A stretch of 64,000 bases of DNA from Earliella scabrosa. Its lineage: Eukaryota > Basidiomycota > Agaricomycetes > Polyporales > Polyporaceae. The stretch is taken from NCBI GenBank assembly GCA_022605405.1, contig JABYQQ010000018.1, positions 186,001 to 250,000 of the forward strand, written 5' to 3'. Positions 12,168 to 23,224 of the stretch are shown piece after piece (position 1 is the stretch's first letter; the number at the start of each line of letters is the position of its first letter). Made by a program: the position numbers and the translations under genes. The notes beneath the pieces are model-generated. The model was given only the letters and a program-made list of their open reading frames with translations. It made no database searches and had not been told where the DNA came from.

Positions 12168-13262
12168 TCACTCGGACGTGTCCATCGCGTCCTCATTGTG
12201 TTTCATCATCTCCCTTTTGAGCTTTCGCACCGAGGAGTTGAGCAACCACCTCGGTTTACCGTCTTTCCCGACGTACAGGACACGCTTCTCGAGCTTGCCT
12301 CCGTCGGGATGGCAAATGCCAGGCCGCACCCGCTTCCACTTGTACTGACCGTCCACGCCGTCATCGGGAACGGCCAGCCAGAGTTGATAAAGCGGTCTTC
12401 CGTCGGAACCGGTGTAGTGGTGGACAAAGACATCGTTGCGCTCCGGCACGCAATCCTCGTGCGGGCTGACCAGCTTCACGTGGTACTTGCTCAGCCAGTA
12501 GTGTATGGACTCGTCCGTGCCGCGAATGTTGTCAGAACGCTTCTCGGGCGCGGGCATCCGGGCCCTGCACCAGCCATACAAGTTCGACACTCAGCATCCG
12601 TCGCGCGATCACAAAACCAAGACGAGAGGAAGGGGGACGGACATTTTGATAGAGCCCGCGCTGGAGCTGGACTTTTTGGTCTTCTCCGTCTTGACCTTCT
12701 CGGCCTTGACCTTCTCGGCCTTGACCTTCTCGGCCTTAACCTTCTCAGCCTTGACCTTCTCAGCCTTGGGGACTTTTTCTGGCTTGCTGTAAGGCGCCGC
12801 GCGCACGCCGCTCTCCCGCACAGGCTGGCCGGTGCGCCGCGCGGTCTGCGGGTGAGACAGCAGGGCGTCACGGTGCCGGACCTGGTGCGTGCGGGGAAGA
12901 GCGATCGGTATGGGACGCGCAGGCTGTCCGTCGACAGGACAAACCTTGTTGCTCGACTTGACAGGCGCCGTGCGCGAGCCCGAAGAGCTGCCAGACGAGC
13001 TCGCGACTTGCTGGAGCGGCGCGCCCTTTGTCGGGGGGTGGATGGCTCTGGGGGGTGGAGGTAGGGTTGGATGGTGCTCGTGTGGCAGGCGCGACTATGT
13101 AGACCCGAGGGTCATGATCCATTGACGACTTACCCAGAACCCAACGGCCCTAAAGGGACTTGAAGCACGACTTGTTGGCTCTCCCAGTTCTAGCGATCCT
13201 GGAGTTAGGTGTGAAGTACAATGAAGATTGTCAAAGGACGCGTACGACGACGACTGCGGCAT
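12168..13262 (-). CDS. Unknown paralogous family, copy A (most diverged)
   Basis: Function unknown; one of five homologues here (A-E). Exons (minus): 13262-13134, 13094-12945, 12845-12643, 12564-12168, total 292 residues, all phases consistent. The 99-base gap between exons 2 and 3 is also open and in frame, so it may be retained. N-terminal segment: YASFDNL...RAVGFW, ending exactly at a phase-0 intron as in the paralogues. The linker is Ser/Pro-rich, then six KAEKV-type pentapeptides. The C-terminal domain follows a phase-2 intron and contains DVFVHHYTG (the YVHRH position), LWLAV, YKWKRVRPG, and a KRVLYVGKDGKPRWLL end. The GHxHP block is reduced to GICHPDGGKLE, so this copy has lost some of the most conserved residues. 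No signal peptide or membrane segment. The highly charged linker would suit a nuclear protein, but that is only an inference. Confidence 0.7.
12681..12770 (-). repeat. Six-unit 15-base coding minisatellite
   Basis: Six adjacent 15-base units; the core is CTTCTCGGCCTTGAC on the plus strand, with edge units slightly diverged. They encode Lys-Ala-Glu-Lys-Val repeats in the linker of copy A. Unit length is a multiple of three, so gain or loss of units keeps the frame. Confidence 0.95.
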
Positions 13263-13467
13263 TGGACATGTCAATGAGGTTGAGGTCGAAGATCTGTCCA
13301 GTAGCAGAATTGGCTGACGGCTGAAGTCCTTGCATCTGCATCTTGACGGAGGAGGGAGGGAGGGGCGGGATGGAGCGGGGTGAAAGACACTCGGACCCGG
13401 TCGCGTCGCGTCGGAGGTGAAGGCGGGGGACAAGCGAGCGTGGCCAGTGGGAACTCGCGAACGGAGA

Positions 13468-13474
13468 TTATATA
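13468..13474 (-). promoter_or_regulatory. TATA box candidate of copy A
   Basis: TATATAA reads toward copy A, about 205 bases upstream of its proposed ATG. Position only. Confidence 0.35.
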
Positions 13475-15814
13475 CGACGCGATCGAGGGCAAAATGATGG
13501 CTTCTGCAGCCCAAACGAGCCTAGATCAATGTGGGATCGCCAACGCCGGCGCTCGATCGCGCCGTTTGGTATCAGCTCCCCCGTTTTGGGCGACGTCCTC
13601 AGCCGTCCTCAGGCCTCAGGCTCAGGGCGCCCGCGCGAGGCATCAATGCATGGTCTCCTTGCAACGATACACGCGTTCGTGTGTGGGCCGCGATTCGACG
13701 ACGGATTGTCACGGGTGCGGATGCGTGCTGCGTGGAGATACGACTGGACAAAGGTATGTACCTTGCTGGCTTCTGAGGACCCGATGAGGACGCTGATATT
13801 GCCGCGGCGGCTTGGATAGCGATAGTCGCATGCAAGCGTGGTGGGCGCGGACGACGATATCGCTCATTGGCTTTCGTCGAAGGAGATCGGGGCTAGGAAT
13901 CGTCCGAGCGAATGGTACATCGAGGCAGATGACAACGCTGGTCTCTAATTTGACGAACAGGGCATGCAACAGGGGAAGACAGAAGCCTAAACGTTCTCCA
14001 GGGTTTGGATGTCATGATGTTTACATGGAGTTGTAGTACTGTGGATGGTCTGGGCAGGTTTGGTGCTCCCAAGGAGCTTGAGGAAGTCCGCCTGCAGGTT
14101 GTGGTGCAATTGCCAGTTCGGAGATCGTCTCAACCCCGTGTGGCCCAGCACCTACCAAGACAGTTCTGATCTCTCTTTTCACTGGTAAGCTGGCGGGGGT
14201 ACGGCTGGCCAGTTCGAGAGACGAGCTCGCGCCGCCGCCCTCCTTGCGCGAAAGGTGCTCAATGCCAACGTCGTGTGCATCCCGCTGAGCAGCAGCGAGT
14301 GAGGAGCAAAAGTCGCAAACTTGCATGACGCGTTGGAAGTTGGTATGCAGCGTTGCGCATCGAGCGATGCCCCAGTACTAGTCGTCGATGGCCGATCTGA
14401 CGAGATGGTCGACCGGGACCGCAGGAGACGGTCACCGGTCAGGTCGAGTCGACCGACGGTCGATGTAAAGCTAATCACTGTCGGCCCGATCGATCTCGAA
14501 AGCTGTGCTGACGGTCTTAACGCCCGAGGCACTTCAGGGCAGGCGCTTTGTCCCTTCAACTTTGACGACTTGCACTTACACCTACTAGTGAAGCCATCCG
14601 ATCCTCTCTCCGATCTGAACAGAGGAAGGTGCACAGATGAGTAGTATTCTCGACTCAAGAGAGCTAATGCTACTGATGCTCAAGTTATGTTGGCCGGACA
14701 TCGCTATCCTGAGGTGGAACTTGCTTGCGCGGCCGTTCAACTTGGGCGACCGTGATAGTACAACTGTCCGGGCTAAGTTGGGTCTCATGGAGGTTCAACA
14801 GAATGTACCGAATTTTGACTGTCCGAGACACTCTGGGGACGTATCTTGCCTCGCTGTGCACGCGTTGTGCTTACGCCCGCAACAGGTAGATCTTGCACGC
14901 GCCCGCACAGAGTTCTTTGTAGTACGCGTATAGTACCTCGGGCATGGTGCGCAGTGAGCGGATGATGAAAATCAGTACATACGTCCCTAATACCGATAGT
15001 GGAGGCCTGAAGACCGGAGATACCGCTGACTCGCGACGCAAGTCGTCGAACCCTCCTCCCACTATAAATCCGAGTCGATGAGCGCTGCGGCCCTCCATCG
15101 ATCGACTCTGCATTCCGGCCCTATGCTGCCGAAGCGCCTCGTCAGCGCGACGTCTGCACCTCATCCTCCCATTGCCCAACGTGCTGATTACGAATCCTGC
15201 CAAGCGGTCAATGTGCTGCTGCTGCTGTCGTGCCGGTCCAGTCGGGCGACGCGTGTGCGACAGGCGTGTCCGCAACGCGCGTCACTCAGCAGCACTCCGC
15301 GTTCCTGTGGCGGAAGTCCACTGGCAGTGGCAGGTTGCTGGAGAGCTGCTGCTGACCGGGCACAGCACGCACGAATGCACGAGTGGCTATTTCCCGGCTT
15401 CTCGCCGTGCATGGCGCGTTCGGAGATGAGTCACCTCGTGGTGGAGGCACGGCGTCCGAGTTCATGTACTTATCGCGAAGCACGGACTCTTGAGCTAGGC
15501 GCATCGTGCCATTGCAATCGGCGAAACGTTAACGGCGACGATCCAAAGTTCATGTCGCTTGAAGCAATGGATGCGTTACGTACATCTATGTACTGGCTTG
15601 TGATATTTGCACGGGAAGGCACGAATGGAACAAGAATGGAAGGCGACTAGTACTATGTAGACGCGTTGGAGTCGGCGGGCGGTGTTGGCTGCATCGCTTG
15701 AACCACACCGTAAGTGAGTCTGAGAAGAGTGACGGGCGCAGGCGACCGTCGGTATCATGATGCCTGTCACCGCACGCGGCGTCGCCCACCTCGCTAATGC
15801 CATGATATCGATCC

Positions 15815-16160
15815 CTAGCCCCAGCGAACCCCGAACTCAATGCGATATTGCCGGTCGCTTGTACCCGTCGCATCGCCGATATGTGTTGCTTCCCCCACAG
15901 CGACATTCATAGAATCCCGAAGCTTCTCGAGCGTCTGCTGTGACACAATGCCGTCCAGGACCATCAGTACTCAGTACTCAGTTCCTGTGTGTGTGCGTGA
16001 CGCTGAAAGCGTTAGAACCACCCACCGAGTAGCTCTGTTGCTCGCATGTGATTCTCGCGATGCCGCCAATGTCGTACGAGACGGTGGGCGTCGAATACAA
16101 TGAATCCGTTGGGGTTGAGGCGTATACCGCTTTGCTGGTCCGTTGGGGAGGAGGGCTGTG
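15815..16160 (-). pseudogene. Possible phytanoyl-CoA dioxygenase-like relic
   Basis: Two minus-strand frames carry pieces that together look like the N-terminus of a PhyH-type dioxygenase: GIRLNPNGFIVFD (frame ending at 16012) and, after a gap, VLDGIVSQQTLEKLRDSM (frame 15964-15815). In the family these join directly as an NGF-x-V-x-D/N stretch followed by a V/I-S-x-E-x-L-x-x-LR helix. I could not find clean splice sites that join them, nor the later HxD...H metal motif downstream. It is either a decayed gene or a chance resemblance. Confidence 0.3.
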
Positions 16161-17382
16161 ACGGTGCGGCCAATTGCAGGGCTGGATATTTGACAAACAC
16201 GGGGAATGGATGGTCGGCTGTCGAGGATAGGCTTGGTTGTTGCTAGGATGCGCTGATCGTGGACGAGAAGCCGTTTCATTTGGTGTCCTCGCTCCTGGAA
16301 TGTGGGAGAAGATAATGACGAGAGTGTGAGCATTGCATGTGAATGTCGTCCGAGTCGTAAGACGAGGTTGCATGTTCGTGAACGTAGGTGACAGACACGG
16401 CCAAGCGCTCCGCGTTAGCGAACACTGGAAGTAATTAGTGCAGACAGAACTTGAAGTAGCGGTGTAAACACGTCAGATACCGGTGAAGTTGCGAGATTTT
16501 AGGTCGCCAGTTCGCTGCTCCGCAGATATTGCCGCGAGTGTTCATCGTGGGGTTCGCGTCTGCCCAGAAGGTGAAGTTCTGGCGTATCGCCAGGACCTGT
16601 GTTCAGCGTCTCCGTGGACAGATAAAATCTTACGTACTCGGGGCCGTTGTCCATAAGCAATCCTGACCGTCCACGGTGCTCAGGACGCCGCAGCTGGGAG
16701 AAGTGCAGGCACTGCCTCTTCGCGGGTGTCCTCGGTTCGTCCAACACCCTATTGCTGCAAGTGACGTAAGTAATCCGGATACAAACTGGCGTAGCCGCGT
16801 TCACCAGGTCTTCCGCAGTCAAGCTTGGCGATATTGAGCTATTTGGCTGAGAGAGCAGACCCACATCTGCAACCGGCAAGTCGGACGTTGTGACTCGGAC
16901 GTGGAGGCTGGATGGGCGGGGAACATAGCCGCCAGGTTACGGAATTTTTGGAGATTCCGACCTGTTCGGGAATCCGCTTCATTGTCAACGTCGCCACCGG
17001 CGCTCGAGCTGCCCTCCCCCTTTGCGCACGACTTCCGTATGCTGATGCGAGCACCTGTGCCTTCCGCCTCCTTTCCAGCCTTTTCCAGCATGCGCTGCGA
17101 GGTGGGCCGTCTCACAACGCGGGCTCCATATCCGAGATGGGTCCGCGGGCGTCGCACGAAGGGGGGCCTGGCGGGGAGATGTGCAGTAAGCAAATCTCGT
17201 AAGCGGACCGTTATCACATGTGGAGTGGTGGGCTAAGATGGACGCGCGGCAGGCTGGCGATCTAGATTCCGTTTTGGCCGGGCAGAATTACAGCGATCGC
17301 AGTGTCCGCCGAACCGCGTCAGCCCGAGTGCACCTCTGCCGGATGAATGCTCGCTCATCTTAATCCAGCCAGCCGAGATACG

Positions 17383-17390
17383 CATATATT
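17383..17390 (+). promoter_or_regulatory. TATA-like element and CT-rich leader of the ABC transporter
   Basis: CATATATT lies about 75 bases before the ATG at 17464, followed by a pyrimidine-rich leader (17404-17460), a common fungal core-promoter layout. Confidence 0.45.
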
Positions 17391-17463
17391 AGTACCATCC
17401 GCCCATGCCGCCTCCCTTCTTTGTCTCTGACCTCCTCCTTTTTTCCGCCCCCCTTCCTCCACC

Positions 17464-20400
17464 ATGGCCGACCCTGCGCAGCTCGAGTCGCTCGAGCAGC
17501 GAGACAACGTCCCCGAACTCCCTACTGCCACGCATATAGCTGCTGCTCTCGGTAACGCTGCCATCCACAACGAGCACGAACACCACCATCACCACCACCA
17601 CCACCAGTCTGAAGAGCACCTTCCTTCGCCCCGCCCTGATGCTGCACCCACCCACCCCCTTTCACGAACAATGTCCGGCAGCAGTCACGTAGACATCGGC
17701 TTCTTCGACCACGAAGGTGTCGAGCAGCTCCGTAGGACACTGTCAAGACAGTCGGAGGCCCGCTCGCCCGCCGCCCTCCACCCCGCCATCTCGCACCCAG
17801 GCGAGGAGCGGAGCGCACGCTCGGTGTCGACAGACGAGACGCTCGCTTCCCCCGATGCACCGTTCAACTTCGAGAAGACGCTGCGGAACGTCATTAAGAA
17901 GTGCGTCTTCTGCTTCTCGCTATATGCGCGCCTTCGCTGACTCGCTCCCTCCTTCTATCGCTGCACATTAGGATCGATGAGTCGGACATCAAGCGCAGAG
18001 AGCTCGGCGTGATGTTCAAGGACCTCCGGGTCGTCGGCCTCGGCGCGTCTGCGTCGTATCAGGAGACGCTTGGGTCGGCGTTGAACCCGCTCAACTTTGT
18101 GCGCAGCTTCCGGGGCGCCCTCCGACCGGCGACGAGGGACATCCTGACTGGCTTTGAGGGTGTGGTGCGACCAGGAGAGATGCTGTGTGAGTACTAGTAA
18201 TTCCTTTTTACCCTCCGCGCCCCGGTAGTCGCGCCCGCCCGCCCCATCATTGACCGGTATTGACCACTGACCATTTGCGCGCGTCCAGTGGTCCTCGGGC
18301 GTCCCGGCTCAGGGTGCAGCACGCTGCTCAAGGTGCTGTCCAATCAGCGACAAGAGTACCACTCCATCGGGGGCGAGGTCTGGTTCGACTCGCTTACCCC
18401 GGAGCAGGTCGAGAGCCGCTATCGCGGAGACGTTCAGTACTGCCCCGAAGACGACGTGCACTTCCCTACTCTCACCGTCGACCAGACGCTGCGGTTCGCC
18501 GCGACGACGCGGACGCCGCACACCCGGCTCAACAAGGTCTCGCGCGAGGAGCATGTCTCTCGGATGGTCGACGTGATCGAGACCGTGTTCGGCCTCAAGC
18601 ACGTCAAGGACACCCTCGTCGGCGATGCGTCCATCCGCGGTGTCTCCGGCGGCGAGAAGAAACGTGTGTCGATCGGCGAGGCGCTCGCGACACGCAGTCT
18701 GCTCAACTCTTGGGACAACTCGACGCGTGGCCTTGAGTGCGTATCGGCACGATTTGATCTATAGGACATCAGTAATCTGACAGGTCACGGACAGCGCATC
18801 AACGGCTTTGGAATTCGTCCAGGCACTGCGCATCGCCACCGACATCGGTCGGCAGTCGACGATAGTCGCGATCTACCAAGCAGGAGAGCAGCTGTATGAG
18901 CACTTCGACAAGGTCTGCGTGATCTACGAGGGCAAGCAGGTTTACTTTGGACCTGCCAACAAGGCCCGGCAGTACTTCATCGACATGGGATACGAGCCTG
19001 CCAACCGTCAAACCACCGCTGATTTCTTGGTTGCCGGTAAGCTCTTCGTCCCTCTCCCAGTATCCGCCTGTCTCATTGTATCTCCTCTGCAGTCACGGAT
19101 CCAAATGGCCGAATCGTTCGCCAAGGGTACGAGAACCGCGTCCCGCGCACGGCGAACGAGTTCGTCGAGTACTACCAGAAGTCCGAGATTGCGCGCGCGA
19201 ACCACGAGGACATCGAGGCGTACCGCGAGCAGTTCGTCGGGAAGCCCGAGCGGGTGTCGCACTACAAGCAGAGCGCGAAGGCCGAGCACGCGCGGCGCAC
19301 GAGCAAGAAGAGCCCGTTCATTGTGTCGATCCCGATGCAGGCGCGTGCGCTGATGACGCGGCGGGTGCAGATCATCCGTGGCGGCCTTGCGGCGCAGGTC
19401 ATCCAGCTCGCGTCGTTCATCCTCCAGGCGATCATCATGGGCACTGTATTCCTCCGGCTCAACAACACCACGATCACGTTCTTCTCCCGTGGCGGTGTCC
19501 TGTTCTTCGCGCTTCTGTTCGCGGCGCTGTCGACCATGGCGGAGATCCCTGCCTTGTTCGCGCAGCGGCCCATCGTCCACCGGCAGGCGCGGGCGGCCAT
19601 GTACCACCCCTTCGTCGAGGGCCTCGCGCTCACCCTCGTCGACGTTCCCATCACGTTCATTACCCAAATCATTTTCGGCGTCCTCATCTACTTCCTCGTC
19701 GGTCTCCAGGCGTCCGCCGGACAGTTCTTGTGAGTAGCTGATGGCCGTGTTTTGCGCCGTTGCACTGACAGGGACTCCAGCATCTTCTTCCTGTTCTCGT
19801 TCATCAATACGATCACGATGAAGGCATGGTTCCGTGCGCTCGCGGCGGCGTTCAAGAGCCCCGCTCCCGCCACGGCCGTCGCTGGATTGAGCACGCTCAT
19901 CCTGGTCCTTTACACCGGTTATACTCTCCCGCAGCCGTACATGATAGGCGCACTGCGGTGGATCACCTGGATCAACGTACGCGAGTGTACCCTTTATCTG
20001 CGCAATTGTTACTGACCCGTGCTTTAGCCTCTGCGCTATGGTTTCGAGTCCTTGGTCGTCAACGAGTTCCACACCATCCAGGCCGAGTGTTCGACCCTCG
20101 TCCCGCAGGGCCCAGGATATGAAGGGATCTCGCTCGATAACCAGGTGTGCACGACGGTCGGCTCCGTGCCCGGATCGATGACTGTCTCTGGCGCAAACTA
20201 CGTTCAGTTGGCATACAATTATACCTACGACCACATCTGGCGGGTACGTTTGGGACCACCTGTTCTGACCCCATCTGCTACACGGTGCTGACATGGTCGT
20301 TGTGATGTAGAACTTCGGTGCTCTCATCGCATTCGGCGTTGGCTTCATTACCATTCTCCTCTTCCTGACCGAGATCAACCAGAGCCTTGCGGGCGAGACG

Positions 20401-22857
20401 AGCGTGATGCTCTTCAAGCGCGGCTCGAAGTCGGAGGTCATCAAGGCCGCGGAGAAGGAGACGACATCGTCGGACGAGGAGAAGGGCGCCGCGCGTTCCC
20501 ACTCGGACTCGAGCTCGAGCTCGGCCGGCGGCGGTACCCTCGATGCTCAAGCCATGAAGGAGGCGACACCGGACGTACACGACACGTTCTCGTTCCACCA
20601 CCTGAACTACTTTGTGCCCGTAGGCAAGGGCGAGACGCGCCAGCTGCTCAACGACGTGTCTGGGTTCGTCCCGCCGGGGAAGCTCACCGCGCTCATGGGC
20701 GAGTCGGGCGCGGGCAAGACGACACTGCTCAATGTGCTCGCGGAGCGGACGGCGGGCGGTGTTGTCACTGGCGAGCGGTACATGAACGGCCACCCCCTTC
20801 CTTCGGACTTCCAGGCACACACGGGTTACTGTCAGCAGCTCGACACGCATCTTCCGACGTCCACTGTGCGCGAGGCGCTCTTGTTCTCCGCTAATCTGCG
20901 CCAGCCGCAGTCTGTCCCGCTTGAGGAGAAGAAGGATTAGTACGTCTTCCTTCTCGCACGCCATAGTGCTCCGACTAAACGAGTGTTCTGTACAGCGTCG
21001 AGAAGGTCCTGAAGATGTGCGGTCTCGAGGCGTACGGTGATGCGGTCGTCGGCTCCCTCGGCGTCGAGCACCGCAAGCGCACGACCATTGCCGTTGAGCT
21101 TGTCGCGAAGCCGTCCCTCATCTTCCTCGACGAGCCCACCTCCGGTCTTGACTCTCAAAGCGCATGGGCGATCACGAGCTTCCTCCGCGACCTCGCGAAC
21201 AGCGGCCAGGCGATCGTGTGCACGATCCACCAGCCTTCCGCCGAACTCTTCCAGGTCTTTGACAGGCTTCTGCTCCTGCGCAAGGGCGGGCAGACGGTGT
21301 ACTTTGGCGATATTGGCGAACGCTCGAGCACCCTCATCAGCTACTTTGAGCGGAACGGCGCGCGTCATTGTGACGACGCTGAGAACCCGTACGTTATCCG
21401 TAGCTCCGATTATTTTCTATACACATCTGACCTGTCGTGACTTCAGAGCGGAGTACATTCTTGAGGCGATTGGTGCAGGCGCGACGGCGACGACGGACAT
21501 CGACTGGCAGGCTGCATGGAACAAGTCGCCCGAGGCGGCGAAGGTGCAAGAGGAGCTCGAGCACATCCACGCGGAAGGCCGGAGCAAGCCGCCCGTTCAG
21601 GCGCGCCTGCAGACCAAGTACCCGACGTCCTGGTGGTACCAGCTCGTCCTGCTGCTCAGGCGTGACGCCGAGGCTCACTGGCGCGACCCGGTCTACCTCA
21701 TCGCGAAGATGGCGCTCAACATCGCTTCAGCGCTGCTCATTGGCTTCACGTTCTTCAAGGCATCCACGTCCATCCAGGGCACACAGAACCACCTCTTCGT
21801 ACGTCGTTCTCTTTCCTTTGGGATTTCGTTGGCACGGATGCTGAGCGCGGCGTGTGCATGCAGGCGATCTTCATGTCGATGATTATCAGTGTACCGCTCT
21901 CGAACCAGCTGCAGGTGCCCTTCATCGACATGCGGAACATCTACGAGGTGCGCGAGCGGCACAGCCGGATGTACAGCTGGACGGCGCTCGTCACCTCGCA
22001 GATCCTGGTCGAGATCCCGTGGAACATCCTCGGCTCGTCGCTCTACTTCCTCTGCTGGTACTGGACCGTTGGTTTCCCTACCGACCGCGCCGGCTTCACG
22101 TACTTCATCTTGGGCTTCTGGTTCCCGCTCTACTACACTAGTATCGGCCAGGTACGCTTCATCCGCCTTTCGATTACCAGAGAGTGTTGAGCTGACGGCG
22201 CATACAGGCTGTCGCTGCGATGTCACCGAACGCTGAGATCGCCGCGCTGCTGTTCAGCTTCCTGTTCTCCTTCGTGCTGACTTTGTACGTTCCCCGCTTT
22301 GTCTTGCGTCCTCACCTCCCGCTCACTCACGAAATCTTCACAGCAACGGTGTCCTCCAGCCTTACCGCCAACTCGGCTGGTGGAAGTGGATGTACCGCCT
22401 GTCTCCGTACACCTACCTCATCGAGGCGCTCCTCGGGCAGGCGCTCGGCAAACTGCCCATCGAGTGCTCGCCCGTCGAGCTCGTCACGATCCAGCCGCCC
22501 GGGGGTCAGTCGTGCGAGGCGTACATGTCGCCGTACATCTCCTTCGCGGGCGGGTACCTCGCGAACCCGAACGCGACGAGCGACTGCCAGTACTGCTCGT
22601 TCAGCACGACGGACGCGTTCCTGAGCACGAGCTTCAACATCTTCTACTCGAACCACTGGCGCGACATCGGGATCTTTGCTGCGTTTGTCGTGTTCAACGT
22701 GAGTGCCTCTCTCGAGCTCTATCGTTTGGGGTGGATGGGTGCTGACGGGGAGACCTTGGGCACACAGATCTTCGCGACTTACCTCTTCACGTATCTGTTC
22801 CGGGTCAGGCAGGGCAGCCTGTTTGGTTTCCTCCGGCGGCGCTCGAAGTCCTCGTGA
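17464..22857 (+). CDS. PDR/CDR-type full ABC transporter (subfamily G)
   Basis: ATP-driven efflux pump of the plasma membrane, reverse topology (NBD-TMD)x2. Exons: 17464-17900, 17972-18186, 18289-18740, 18784-19036, 19093-19729, 19781-19976, 20028-20243, 20311-20939, 20996-21388, 21447-21798, 21864-22151, 22208-22284, 22344-22698, 22768-22857; 1529 residues, normal for the family. NBD1 has the PDR-specific Walker A with Cys (GRPGSGCST, about 221), signature [16 protein letters not shown] and degenerate Walker B (SWDNSTRGL). NBD2 has Walker [10 protein letters not shown] (about 931), degenerate signature [15 protein letters not shown] and Walker [16 protein letters not shown] helices follow each NBD. 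The N-terminus carries eight consecutive His (residues 40-47). The exon 3-4 junction is odd: the expected join after GL cannot be made with AG; the only in-frame choice found adds about three residues to the D-loop region. The ATG sits in a good ACC ATGG context. Confidence 0.95.
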
Positions 22858-23224
22858 ACGCTCCCAACCCTAGCGCGACTTTCTTTCCTTAATGTTATCT
22901 TAATGCTCTCATCTATCCCGCCTACCTAGATTTTGGCAGTAGACGCCAGTGCTAGAACGTAACAAAGTAACCACTGCACGCAACGTGCCATCTAGTCCTA
23001 GACTTCCCATCGCTACCCATTTCCACGCCCACGTATATCTTCATGACTTCATGTTGCAGAACGGACAGTGCAGTAGAACCGAATGTTGACTCGGTGCATT
23101 CAAGTGTAGCAGTACGATAACCATACGTAATCGGCACAATATACTTCTTTCCTATTCTTTCATCTCCCCTTGTCTTCCCCGGACGCCAGGCCTCAGCGCC
23201 TCAGCTGCTGGACCAACCTCGATG
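22858..23224. other. Convergent 3' intergenic region
   Basis: About 370 bases between the stops of the ABC transporter and the carnosine methyltransferase. No gene seen. Confidence 0.6.

Larger units (their letters stand above)
13263..17463. other. Gene-poor region of 4.2 kb
   Basis: No complete gene could be assembled. Several frames of 100-190 codons are open (for example 15078-15650 plus) but none shows domain motifs or a coherent splice chain. A possible dioxygenase relic lies at 15815-16160 on the minus strand. Contains upstream regions of copy A (left) and the ABC transporter (right). I cannot exclude a diverged transposon or a non-coding RNA. Confidence 0.5.

Noticed and set aside
12087..13064. 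325-codon plus-strand frame with LDLLGLDL-type repeats
   Set aside because: The repeats are the antisense reading of the KAEKV minisatellite in copy A; the minus strand has consistent splicing and family homology.
15078..15650. 190-codon plus frame
   Set aside because: Cys/Arg/Ser-rich, no motif; looks like a chance frame in GC-rich DNA.
19008..20444. 478-codon open frame antisense to the ABC transporter
   Set aside because: Charged, domain-free shadow that would run across four exons and several introns of a well-supported gene.
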